A stretch of DNA of 64,000 nt from Clostridium sp. Marseille-P2415 (GTDB taxonomy: Bacteria > Bacillota > Clostridia > Lachnospirales > Lachnospiraceae): the NCBI RefSeq assembly GCF_900155545.1, contig NZ_LT732526.1, forward strand, positions 2,311,639 to 2,375,638. The letters run 5' to 3'. The notes beneath the pieces were generated by a model, which was given only the letters and a program-made list of their open reading frames with translations, made no database searches and was not told where the DNA came from. The position numbers and the translations under genes were made by a program. Shown in pieces: positions 47,869 to 55,532 of this stretch (position 1 is the first letter of the stretch; every line of letters begins with the position of its first letter).

Positions 47869-49188
47869 TTAAACCTCAGTCATGATAAATATATCATAAA
47901 TAGCCTTGATCGCTTCTTCAAAATCTGCATTCTTCACGCCAATGATGATGTTCAGTTCACTGGATCCCTGGTCGATCATCTTTACATTGACCCTGGAATG
48001 GGCCAGAGCGGAGAAGATCCTTCCGGCTGTCCCCCTGGTGGCCTTCATTCCCCGTCCTACCACCGCGATCAGGGCTAAGTCCGATTCCATTTCCACAAAA
48101 TCAGGCTCTACCGCCCTGTGGATGCCTGCAATGACGGACTGCTCATACTCTTCAAATTCAGACTGGTGGACAAATACGGTCATGGTATCAATTCCGGACG
48201 GCATGTGCTCAAAGGATATGCCGTACTTTTCAAATACTTCCAGCACCTTTCTGCCAAAACCGACCTCAGCGTTCATCATGGCCTTTTCAATGTTGATGGA
48301 ACAGAAGCCTTTCTTTCCTGCAATTCCCGTAATGGTGTAATGGGGCTTGCGGCAGGTGCTTTCCACGATCAGGGTCCCTTTGTCCTCCGGCTTATTGGTG
48401 TTGCGGATGTTGATGGGGATCCCCTCTTTCCTTACCGGAAAGATGGCATCCTCATGAAGGACACTGGCACCCATATAGGCGAGTTCTCTTAACTCCCGGT
48501 ATGTAATGGTCTCGATGACCTCTGGATTCTTGATGATCCTGGGGTCAGCCACCAGAAAACCGGAAACATCGGTCCAGTTTTCGTACATGTCCGCATGAAT
48601 GGCCTTTGCCACAATGGAGCCTGTCACATCGGAGCCGCCTCTGGAAAAGGTCTTGATGGTTCCGTCATGCCTGGATCCGTAAAAGCCGGGAATGACCGCA
48701 TTTTCCACATGCTCCAGACGTTCGCCAAGCTCCTGATCGGTGAGCTCTGCCTCAAAGCTGCCGTCTGCATCAAAGAAAATCACGGAAGCCGCATCAATGA
48801 ATTCATAGCCTAAATATTCTGCCATGATCATGCCATTTAAGTATTCTCCCCTGGAAGCTGCATAATCACGCCCTGCCTTCTTAAGGAAGTTCTCTTCAAT
48901 GGCTGCAAACTCATGGTCCAGATTCAAATTCAGGCCAAGCCCGTCAATGATTTCCATATAACGTTCTTCAATCTTCTCTAAAATCTTTTTGTAGCTTTTT
49001 CCGTCTGATGCTGCGTCATAACACTGGTATAACAGATCTGTGACCTTTTCATCCTTGTCGTTTCGTTTCCCCGGCGCGGATGGAACCACAAACCGTCTGC
49101 TCTTATCCGCGCGGATGATATCTCCCACCTTTTTAAACTGCTTTGCGCTGGCTAAAGAGCTTCCTCCGAATTTCACAACTTTTTTCAT
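47869..49188 (-). CDS. lysC: Aspartate kinase
   Basis: 439 residues. First step of the aspartate family of amino acids. Kinase part: MKKVVKFGGSSLASAKQFKK, YLNGMIMAEYLG, FYGSRHDGTIKTFSRGGSDVTGS; two C-terminal ACT domains from about residue 300 (ITGIAGKKGFCSINIEKAMMN; ALIAVVGRGMK). It is the class with a long insertion after the N-terminus. Feedback-controlled by lysine or threonine in relatives. No lysine riboswitch fits into the 111-base leader. Confidence 0.95.
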   Translation of the reverse strand: MKKVVKFGGSSLASAKQFKKVGDIIRADKSRRFVVPSAPGKRNDKDEKVTDLLYQCYDAASDGKSYKKILEKIEERYMEIIDGLGLNLNLDHEFAAIEENFLKKAGRDYAASRGEYLNGMIMAEYLGYEFIDAASVIFFDADGSFEAELTDQELGERLEHVENAVIPGFYGSRHDGTIKTFSRGGSDVTGSIVAKAIHADMYENWTDVSGFLVADPRIIKNPEVIETITYRELRELAYMGASVLHEDAIFPVRKEGIPINIRNTNKPEDKGTLIVESTCRKPHYTITGIAGKKGFCSINIEKAMMNAEVGFGRKVLEVFEKYGISFEHMPSGIDTMTVFVHQSEFEEYEQSVIAGIHRAVEPDFVEMESDLALIAVVGRGMKATRGTAGRIFSALAHSRVNVKMIDQGSSELNIIIGVKNADFEEAIKAIYDIFIMTEV

Positions 49189-49236
49189 AGCGTCTTTCTC
49201 CTCTGATACAGGTTATTATCTACACATTTAACGGAA

Positions 49237-49309
49237 ATAATATCCTAATTGCCATCAGCTGTCAAGTATTTTTCAAGGAGTATGCATAATTTTCCATTTT
49301 TATGCATAA
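49237..49309 (-). promoter_or_regulatory. lysC promoter and adjacent inverted repeat
   Basis: On the minus strand TTGACA (49260-49265), 17 bases, TATTAT (49237-49242). Just upstream, TATGCATAA and TTATGCATA arms (49281-49309) form an 11-spaced palindrome that overlaps the stop codon of the arginase-fold gene; it looks like an operator or activator site. Confidence 0.65.
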
Positions 49310-50055
49310 AATCGCTTTTCAAGCAGCATGTTTAAAATCTTCCCATTGGCCAGGCTGTTCTTTTTATCCGACTCTTCCACACGCAGAGGACCGCCGCTTA
49401 TGCTGTTATATTCCCCGCAAACGTCCACAGCAAGGACCGGCGCTTCCCCGTTTATCGCATTCCATACCATATGAAGCTGCTTGAGGGTCATGGTCCCCTG
49501 ATCCCAGTCCGTGGTCAGCTCATCCGGTGAGAACGCATCTTTATCAATGGATAAATACACAGGCTCATGGAGCTGCCCGGCAAAATCGGAAAGCCAGCCT
49601 TCCCCGGAAATATCCGTTTCCGCATACACAGTCACCCTGTTTTGGTACCTCTCCTCAATGGTCCCTGCCAGTTCATCGGAAACACCAAGCATAATCACAT
49701 TCTGAAGGCATTCCTGATCCTCGAGGGACTGCCTGATCCAGCTGCCGCAGGAAAGCATCCCCTCAAACCGGGGCGGTATCATATCCGTGTGGTGGTCAAG
49801 CACCACCAGACTGTATGGTTCCTGCTGTTTTTTCATCAGTGCATAGCTTAAATAGTGAAAATTTCCGCCGTCAATAAACCGGATGCCTCCGTCCACTTCC
49901 TTTGCCCGGTCTTCGATCACCTGTAAGGCTTCCTCATCACAAAAGCCGTGAACCCCGGAAAGGTCCGTGCAGTCGATCCATTCATGAGGAATCTCCCTGT
50001 AAAAATCCTGTCTTCTGTAAACATCGGAAAAATTAAATATGGTTACCGGCTTCAT
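49300..50055 (-). CDS. Arginase/agmatinase/formiminoglutamase-fold hydrolase
   Basis: 251 residues. Metal-site motifs FIDGGNFHYLS (about 61-70), VVLDHHTDM (87-92), YLSIDKDAFSPD (about 168-178) and a late VDVCGEYN fit the ureohydrolase fold with two Mn(II). It is short for the family and has a diverged N-terminus, so whether it acts on agmatine, arginine, formiminoglutamate or another guanidino compound cannot be said. ATG 50055 follows GGAGG. 20 bases after the DUF523 gene. Confidence 0.8.
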   Translation of the reverse strand: MKPVTIFNFSDVYRRQDFYREIPHEWIDCTDLSGVHGFCDEEALQVIEDRAKEVDGGIRFIDGGNFHYLSYALMKKQQEPYSLVVLDHHTDMIPPRFEGMLSCGSWIRQSLEDQECLQNVIMLGVSDELAGTIEERYQNRVTVYAETDISGEGWLSDFAGQLHEPVYLSIDKDAFSPDELTTDWDQGTMTLKQLHMVWNAINGEAPVLAVDVCGEYNSISGGPLRVEESDKKNSLANGKILNMLLEKRFYA

Positions 50056-50075
50056 TTTACCTCCAATGCCTGTTG

Positions 50076-50552
50076 TTAAGGTGTTACTGTTTCCATCACT
50101 TTGCTTTCTCCTGTCACGGTGATTCCGTTTTCCTCCAAAAGCATTGCGGTCACACCGCTTCCGGGAATCTTTTTCCCTGAAAACGTACCATCGTAAATGA
50201 TCCCATGGCCGCATGACGGACTGCGCTCTTTTAAAATGGCCCGCTTGCAGCCGTAGAGCCTGGCAATTTTCAAAGTTTCTTCGGCGCCGCGCATAAAACA
50301 GGCTGTTACATCCTTTCCCGCCTGATTGACCACACGGATTTTTTCCTGACCGTCTTCTTCATTCTGAGCCAGCCTTTCCGCCGGCTCTCTGGGCGTTTCT
50401 AAGCCTCCTAACTGCTCCGGACAGACCGGTATTAAGTTATAAGTCTCCATAAGCCCAAGCACGTCTTCATTTCTGCCGTTCCTGCCGTCATAGCGGCAGT
50501 TGACTCCCAGAAGACATGCGCTTACCAGAATGTTTTCTCTTTTCCCGCTCAC
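50076..50552 (-). CDS. DUF523 (YbbK-like) protein
   Basis: 158 residues: ILVSACLLGVNCRYDGRNG at the N-terminus, VCPEQLGGLETPREPAE, GAEETLKIARLYGCKRAILKERSPSCG and GSGVTAMLLEENGI. These are the conserved Cys-containing blocks of DUF523, function unknown. The start is GTG 50552 behind GGAGG. It probably shares a transcript with the arginase-fold gene and lies beyond the clpP terminator. Confidence 0.85.
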   Translation of the reverse strand: MSGKRENILVSACLLGVNCRYDGRNGRNEDVLGLMETYNLIPVCPEQLGGLETPREPAERLAQNEEDGQEKIRVVNQAGKDVTACFMRGAEETLKIARLYGCKRAILKERSPSCGHGIIYDGTFSGKKIPGSGVTAMLLEENGITVTGESKVMETVTP

Positions 50553-50589
50553 GTTCCCGCCTCCTTCCATAATTCCTACTGTACCAAAA

Positions 50590-50629
50590 AATGGAAAGGG
50601 GTTCAATCCCTTTTTCCGGATTGAACCCC
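50590..50629 (-). terminator. Terminator of the araC-clpP pair
   Basis: GGGGTTCAATCC (50598-50609) pairs perfectly with GGATTGAACCCC (50618-50629); T-rich on the minus-strand side, 12 bases after the ClpP stop. Confidence 0.85.
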
Positions 50630-50640
50630 AAAAAGCCGTA

Positions 50641-51228
50641 TCAGTTCCTGTGTTCCATGATTTCATCAATGATTCCGTAGGCCTTTGCCTCTGCTGCTGT
50701 CATAAAATGGTCACGGTCCGTATCCCGGTCAATTTCCTCCGTGGTACGGCCGGTATTCTCCGCCATGATCCGGTTTAAACGCAATTTATCCTTTTGCAGC
50801 TTCTCCGAAAAAATCGAGATATCAACAGCCTTGCCGCCAATGCTCTGAACCCCGGGCTGGTGTATCATGATCTCTGCGTTTGGAAGGGCAAACCGCTTCC
50901 CCCTGGATCCGCCGGCGAGAAGGAATGCTCCGAAGCTCGCTGCCACACCGATGCAGATAGTAGATACATCACAGCGGATGTACTGCATTGTATCGTAAAT
51001 GGCAAGCCCTGCCGTTATGGAACCTCCCGGACTGTTGATATAAAAAGAGATATCCTTTGACGGTTCTTCGGATTCCAGGAATAAAAGCTGTGCCACGATC
51101 AGCTTGGCGGATTCGTCGTTCACCTCATCTCCCAGGAAAATAATCCGTTCCTTCAAAAGGCGGGAAAAAAGGTCATAGCTGCGCTCGCCTGCCGCAGTCT
51201 GTTCGATGACATAAGGTACAAAGCTCAT
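50641..51228 (-). CDS. clpP: ClpP-family serine protease, probable second copy
   Basis: 195 residues. Catalytic triad by alignment with B. subtilis ClpP: Ser98 in GVAASFGAF, His123 in MIHQPG, Asp173 in [27 protein letters not shown] is standard. The region after His123 ([20 protein letters not shown]) differs from the housekeeping GGAQGQATDI type, and Phe replaces Met after the Ser. It is not followed by clpX but preceded by an AraC-type gene whose stop overlaps its start (ATGA). I therefore see it as an accessory ClpP paralogue; the housekeeping copy should be elsewhere. Confidence 0.88.
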   Translation of the reverse strand: MSFVPYVIEQTAAGERSYDLFSRLLKERIIFLGDEVNDESAKLIVAQLLFLESEEPSKDISFYINSPGGSITAGLAIYDTMQYIRCDVSTICIGVAASFGAFLLAGGSRGKRFALPNAEIMIHQPGVQSIGGKAVDISIFSEKLQKDKLRLNRIMAENTGRTTEEIDRDTDRDHFMTAAEAKAYGIIDEIMEHRN

Positions 51229-51626
51229 GCCGCACACCTCCACAATCCGGCCTGTTTCTGCACGATCTCCCTGGCCCTTAATTCTTTGTGAATCCCTGCT
51301 TTTCTGTATGTATGGGGCGTACACCCATAAGCCTGTTTAAATGCCAGCGTGAAAGCCTGCTGGGACTGGTAAGCTGCCTCCCACGCAATGTCTGCAATGG
51401 AAGCCTTCTCCTGCACCAGTTTCCTTGCCGCCTCAGTCAGCCTGCGTTCTCTTACGTACCGATGAAGGGTACAGCCCGTCACTTCGGAAAATACCCGGTT
51501 CAAATGAAATTTGGAATAGCCGGCATTATCCGCAATTTTCTCCAGGTCCAGTCCTTCCTCCAAAGACAACCGGGCTTCCACATAGCCGATCACTTCCTCA
51601 ACGATTTTTTTCTTATCTTCCATCAT
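51225..51626 (-). CDS. Stand-alone AraC-type DNA-binding protein
   Basis: 133 residues with two AraC helix-turn-helix motifs and no sensor domain: [24 protein letters not shown], then [24 protein letters not shown] (each truncated here) and GCTPHTYRK. Resembles the SoxS/MarA/Rob DNA-binding half. Its stop overlaps the clpP start by 4 bases, giving translational coupling. ATG 51626 (second ATG at 51623 equally possible) follows GGAGG. A small activator controlled by proteolysis would be consistent with SoxS/MarA biology but is inference. Confidence 0.87.
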   Translation of the reverse strand: MMEDKKKIVEEVIGYVEARLSLEEGLDLEKIADNAGYSKFHLNRVFSEVTGCTLHRYVRERRLTEAARKLVQEKASIADIAWEAAYQSQQAFTLAFKQAYGCTPHTYRKAGIHKELRAREIVQKQAGLWRCAA

Positions 51627-51749
51627 TCTATCCTCCATGATCTGTTGTCATTATAACAGCTTTCCGGCATGCTGTCTTAATAAAAAATGCTATGTTCTTC
51701 ATTGCCGGCGGTTTTTTAGAAAAATTCCGGAAAATTGTTATAAAGGCAT

Positions 51750-51779
51750 TTGAAAACAAAGCTGACGGTATGGTATACT
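51750..51779 (+). promoter_or_regulatory. Probable promoter of the xdhC unit
   Basis: TTGAAA (51750-51755), 18 bases, TATACT (51774-51779). About 110 bases before xdhC; the leader holds the small frame at 51821. Confidence 0.5.
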
Positions 51780-51820
51780 TGTTAATTATAAATATTTACA
51801 GACCAGGGGGCAATAATAGG

Positions 51821-51913
51821 ATGGGCGGATACGGCTGCTTCGGACTTGGGAAAATACCGATGAATTACCATACAGAACAGGATAGGATCGATGATTATGA
51901 TGAAATTTTATGA
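51821..51913 (+). CDS. Possible 30-residue leader ORF overlapping xdhC
   Basis: ATG 51821 opens MGGYGCFGLGKIPMNYHTEQ and continues to a stop at 51911-51913, 22 bases inside xdhC in another frame. GGGGG lies 10 bases upstream. The overlap with the xdhC start would couple translation. Evidence is only the frame, the position and a modest ribosome site; it may equally be chance. Confidence 0.3.
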   Translation: MGGYGCFGLGKIPMNYHTEQDRIDDYDEIL

Positions 51914-52922
51914 AGAGCTGAAGCAGGCGGATAAGGATAAAAATCTGATCAGCCTGTCAATAATAGAAGGGCCCGGTTCCGGGTCAAAGGCTCTCTGGTG
52001 CAGCGGCAAGTTTCTTTATAAGCAGGGAAATGAGAATGCATTTGATGTTTTCTCAGAGTCTTTAATAAATATAGACAAAACCCAGATCATAAAATCAGGG
52101 GACAGCCGCTTGTTCTGTGAATTCGTAACAAGCGAGAAGCATATTGTTGTATGCGGTGCCGGGCATATTTCTATCCCCATAATCAAAATAGGCAAAATGC
52201 TGGGCTTTCATATTACGGTGATCGATGACAGAATGTCTTTTACCAATACTGCAAAAAAAGAGGGGGCAGATACGGTCCTGTGCAAACCTTTTAAAGAGGC
52301 CTTAGGTGAAATACAGGGAAGTGCAGATCATTACTTTATTATTGTTACCAGAGGACATCGGTTTGACCAGGAGTGCCTGTATCATATAATAAATAAGAAA
52401 AATGCTTACATCGGCATGATCGGGAGCCGGTCAAGAGTAAGGATCGTAAAGGAATTTCTGCAAAGCCGGGGCATAAGCAAAGGCCTGCTTGATCAGGTCT
52501 GTACGCCCATCGGATTAAAGATCAATGCCCAGACGCCGGAAGAAATTGCCGTAGCAATTATGGCGGAGATCATTCAGATCAAAAACGAAGGCAAAAGCGG
52601 TTTTGGATATCCGAAGGAAATCATGGACGGACTTACTTCTGCGGAATTATCAAAGATGCCGAAGGCACTCGTTACCATCGTTTCAAGAAAAGGCTCCGCA
52701 CCGCGGGATGCCGGTACGAAAATGCTTGTGATGCTGGATGGGAGCAGCATCGGAACCATTGGAGGAGGCTGTGTGGAATCCGAGGTATGCGGCATTGCAA
52801 GAGAGGTTGCGAGAGATAGAAAGCCGGTATTAAAGAAAGTTGATATGACTCCGGACACCGCAGAAGACGAGGGCATGGTATGCGGAGGAACGGTAGAGGT
52901 TTATATTGAGCCCGTTCTATAG
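51891..52922 (+). CDS. xdhC: XdhC/CoxI family maturation factor, reversed domain order
   Basis: 343 residues. An N-terminal cap, then a Rossmann domain (EKHIVVCGAGHISIPIIKI near residue 85, VTRGHRFDQECL, YIGMIGSRSR), then a C-terminal CoxI-type domain (VSRKGSAPRDAGTKMLVM, GTIGGGCVESEV, GMVCGGTVEVYIE). In classical XdhC the CoxI domain comes first. XdhC helps load sulfurated Mo cofactor into xanthine-dehydrogenase-type enzymes; none are in the window. Start choice among ATGs at 51891, 51897 and 51900 is uncertain. Confidence 0.88.
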   Translation: MIMMKFYEELKQADKDKNLISLSIIEGPGSGSKALWCSGKFLYKQGNENAFDVFSESLINIDKTQIIKSGDSRLFCEFVTSEKHIVVCGAGHISIPIIKIGKMLGFHITVIDDRMSFTNTAKKEGADTVLCKPFKEALGEIQGSADHYFIIVTRGHRFDQECLYHIINKKNAYIGMIGSRSRVRIVKEFLQSRGISKGLLDQVCTPIGLKINAQTPEEIAVAIMAEIIQIKNEGKSGFGYPKEIMDGLTSAELSKMPKALVTIVSRKGSAPRDAGTKMLVMLDGSSIGTIGGGCVESEVCGIAREVARDRKPVLKKVDMTPDTAEDEGMVCGGTVEVYIEPVL

Positions 52923-52972
52923 ACCGGTCATGTTCTCGCTTTTAATCCCTACTGATTTTATAGAAAAAGACA

Positions 52973-53001
52973 ATGACATTTTCCGGAAAATATAGTATAC
53001 T
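52973..53001 (+). promoter_or_regulatory. fprA promoter with palindromic spacer
   Basis: ATGACA (52973-52978), 17 bases, TATACT (52996-53001). The spacer contains TTTTCCGGAAAA, a perfect palindrome, at 52979-52990, a possible repressor site. Confidence 0.5.
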
Positions 53002-53041
53002 CCAATAGAGGGATTAGAACGAAAGAAAGGAAGGCTGCATC

Positions 53042-54244
53042 ATGTACTGTGTAAAAAATATTAAAGACGACTTGTTCTGGGTTGGCGGAAGTGACCGCCG
53101 TCTCGCTCTGTTCGAAAACGCTTACCCGATTCCAAAAGGAATTTCCTATAACTCGTACGTCCTGTTAGATGAGAAAACCGTACTTTTTGATACCGTTGAC
53201 CGCGCTATCACCGGACAGTTTCTGGAAAATGTGGAAGCAGTTCTCGGAGGACGGAATCTGGATTACATCATCGTCAACCATATGGAACCGGACCATTGTG
53301 CCACGTTAGGCGAGATCGTCCGAAGATATCCGGATATCAGGGTGATCTGCAATGCCAAGACAATACCGATCATCAACCAGTTTTACGAATTCGGCGTTGA
53401 TTCCAGAGCCGTCATCGTAAAAGAGGGGGACACCTTCTGCTCAGGGAAACATACCTTTACTTTTTTCATGGCCCCTATGGTTCACTGGCCGGAAGTCATG
53501 GTTACCTATGATAATGCGGACAAAATTCTGTTTTCCGCCGATGCATTCGGAACCTTCGGTGCCATGAACGGAAACCTGTTCGCCGATGAAGTCAACTTTG
53601 AACGTGACTGGCTTGATGAGGCCAGAAGATACTATTCCAACATCGTAGGCAAATACGGTCCGTCTGCCCAGACGCTTTTAAAGAAGGTCACTGCTCTGGA
53701 TATTCAGATCCTCTGCCCTCTTCACGGGCCTGTATGGCGTTCCGATATCGGCTGGTATATAGATAAGTATTTAACCTGGAGCAGCTATGCGCCGGAAGAA
53801 AAGGCTGTCGTGATCGCTTACGGCTCCATTTACGGCAATACGGAAAATGCGGCCAACATCCTGGCATGCCGCCTGGCAGAAAGAGGAATCCGCAATATTG
53901 CCATGTACGATGTTTCCGTGACCCATCCATCCGTCATTATTTCAGAAGCGTTCCGCTGCAGCCATCTGGTATTTGCTTCCGCCACCTATAACGGAGGAAT
54001 TTTCAGCAACATGGAACACCTGCTCCTGGACATGAAAGCCCATAATGTGCAGAACCGCACCGTTGCCCTTATGGAAAACGGTTCCTGGGGCATCATGGCC
54101 GGTAAAAAAATGACGGAAATCCTTTCAGATATGAAAAATATGACCATACTGGATCCGGTCGTTACGGTCAAGTCCTCCGTGAAAGAGGATCAGCTGGCCG
54201 AAATCGGAGCTTTGGCGAATGCCATTGCAGAATCCTTAAAGTAA
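53042..54244 (+). CDS. fprA: FprA-type flavodiiron protein
   Basis: 400 residues. Metallo-beta-lactamase domain with the diiron ligands in NHMEPDHCATL (about 79-89) and FMAPMVHWPEVM, and the later CPLHGP; C-terminal flavodoxin domain with VIAYGSIYGNTENAA. No rubredoxin domain. Reduces O2 to water or NO to N2O in strict anaerobes, giving oxygen tolerance. Good AAGGAAGG ribosome site, single-gene transcript ending in a strong terminator. Confidence 0.95.
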   Translation: MYCVKNIKDDLFWVGGSDRRLALFENAYPIPKGISYNSYVLLDEKTVLFDTVDRAITGQFLENVEAVLGGRNLDYIIVNHMEPDHCATLGEIVRRYPDIRVICNAKTIPIINQFYEFGVDSRAVIVKEGDTFCSGKHTFTFFMAPMVHWPEVMVTYDNADKILFSADAFGTFGAMNGNLFADEVNFERDWLDEARRYYSNIVGKYGPSAQTLLKKVTALDIQILCPLHGPVWRSDIGWYIDKYLTWSSYAPEEKAVVIAYGSIYGNTENAANILACRLAERGIRNIAMYDVSVTHPSVIISEAFRCSHLVFASATYNGGIFSNMEHLLLDMKAHNVQNRTVALMENGSWGIMAGKKMTEILSDMKNMTILDPVVTVKSSVKEDQLAEIGALANAIAESLK

Positions 54245-54253
54245 TTCCATAAG

Positions 54254-54303
54254 AATCCCCCGGTTGTTTGACATTTCCTGCAGTCAAACCAACGGGGGAT
54301 TTC
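54254..54303. terminator. Bidirectional terminator between fprA and def
   Basis: AATCCCCCGGTTGTTTGAC pairs with GTCAAACCAACGGGGGATT apart from one bulge, in the gap of the two convergent genes. Confidence 0.85.
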
Positions 54304-54317
54304 GCCACTCCCTGATT

Positions 54318-54767
54318 TTAAAGCCACTCCGTTACCTTGTCCGTAAAACAGATCCCATCCAGATGATCAATTTCATGACAAAAGCACTTTGCCATCTCAT
54401 CAGTCCCTGTCAGGGTGATTGTCTCCCCATTTTCATTCAGCGCTTCCACGACCACGGTCCTGGGACGTTTCAGTTTTCCCACCTTATCCGGAAAGCTTAA
54501 ACAGCCTTCTATCACTTCCTGCTCACCTTCCGCCTGCCTGATGACCGGATTTACCAGCTTGATCAAGCCGGTGCCCATGTCAATCACCACCAGACGTTTT
54601 AAGATTCCCAGCTGATTTGCGGCAACGGCCGCTCCATTGGGGGTATTAGAAAGGGTTTCTGCCATGTCGTCGAGAATTTCCCGGATCCGGTCGTCTACCG
54701 CTTTTATTTCCTTGCATTTCTTTCTCAGTATTTCATCGCCTTCATATCGCATGTTCAGAATTGCCAA
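54318..54767 (-). CDS. def: Peptide deformylase
   Basis: 149 residues. Removes the N-formyl group from new proteins. Motif 1 GAAVAANQLG (consensus GxGxAAxQxG, with a changed start), motif 2 EGCLSFP (Cys89), motif 3 CHEIDHLDG (His131, His135) bind Fe(II). It stands alone, without fmt, so it may be a second copy; the length fits type 1B/short Firmicute forms. Confidence 0.92.
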   Translation of the reverse strand: MAILNMRYEGDEILRKKCKEIKAVDDRIREILDDMAETLSNTPNGAAVAANQLGILKRLVVIDMGTGLIKLVNPVIRQAEGEQEVIEGCLSFPDKVGKLKRPRTVVVEALNENGETITLTGTDEMAKCFCHEIDHLDGICFTDKVTEWL

Positions 54768-54980
54768 TGTGTTTCCTCCATAATCATATTACTCTTCTTT
54801 TCCCTTTATTTTAACAGGCCTTTTATAACTGTGCAATCTGAACATTACTTTTTACTACAAATTTTGCATATACATTACTTTTAAAGATCCGGTTCTTAGC
54901 CATTTGTACAGGAATCTGCTCTTAAGGAGAAAACGTTGCAATATAAAATATCTATATTCTATTATTTGCTATCATCTACA

Positions 54981-55331
54981 CTACAGTTGCTCTTCCAATA
55001 GCCAGTCAAGAACATTTTTCTTTTGAATCCCTTCATAATCAGCAGTACCGAATACCTCATCCAGTGTCAACAAGTATTTAGGATAATTATCATTTATTCT
55101 ACGAAACGGTGCCAGCTCCCTTTTCAGCGTTTCTTCCTCCAGCGTCGTTGCCGATACCTGGTAATAGCTCGTACTGTCCGTTCCGCTGGCTACGAAATCC
55201 ACCTCACTGCCATCATCAAGCTGCCCCACAGAAACCTCATATCCGCGTCGGAGCAATTCAAGATAGACGATATTCTCAAGAATGTGGCCGATATTTTTCT
55301 GGGGGCGCTTTTGGGGAACAATATCAAAAGG
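54981..55331 (-). pseudogene. C-terminal remnant of an AAA ATPase with DUF4143 domain
   Basis: Open for 116 codons after a TAG at 55332-55334. The translation from GHILENIVYLELLRRGYEVS through DGSEVDFVA, YYQVSATTLEEETLKRELAP and YPKYLLTLDE to NVLDWLL matches the end of the AAA/DUF4143 family, which is normally about 400 residues with an N-terminal P-loop. The ATPase part is missing; only an unrelated terminator-bearing stretch lies upstream. The 213 bases between this remnant and def show nothing I can name. Confidence 0.75.
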
Positions 55332-55424
55332 CTACGGGATATGGATACTTCCATACCGGCTTTTAAAAATTTCCTTGCTGGTTCTGCTAATACTCTTTCC
55401 GCTGCTGTATTGGAGAACAAAGAT

Positions 55425-55480
55425 GAAAAAAGCGGCGGTTTTGAAGAATATACAATTCAAAGCCACCGCCTGCCTTTTTT
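55425..55480 (-). terminator. Terminator of the GH3 gene
   Basis: GCGGCGGTTTTGAA pairs with TTCAAAGCCACCGCCTGC (one small bulge), flanked by AAAAAA and TTTTTT. It lies about 50 bases past the bglX stop and explains the symmetric stretch inside an otherwise long plus-strand frame. Confidence 0.75.
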
Positions 55481-55532
55481 AAGTGAGTTTACAGAAGGTA
55501 ATTACACCATTCATGTTCCTCTCATCAACCAT

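Noticed and set aside
49189-49299. Lysine riboswitch before lysC
   Set aside because: The gap is only 111 bases, includes the promoter, and shows none of the five-helix lysine element.
51692-51820. N-terminal extension of the small frame before xdhC
   Set aside because: It would run through the probable -35/-10 elements at 51750-51779 and lacks a ribosome site.
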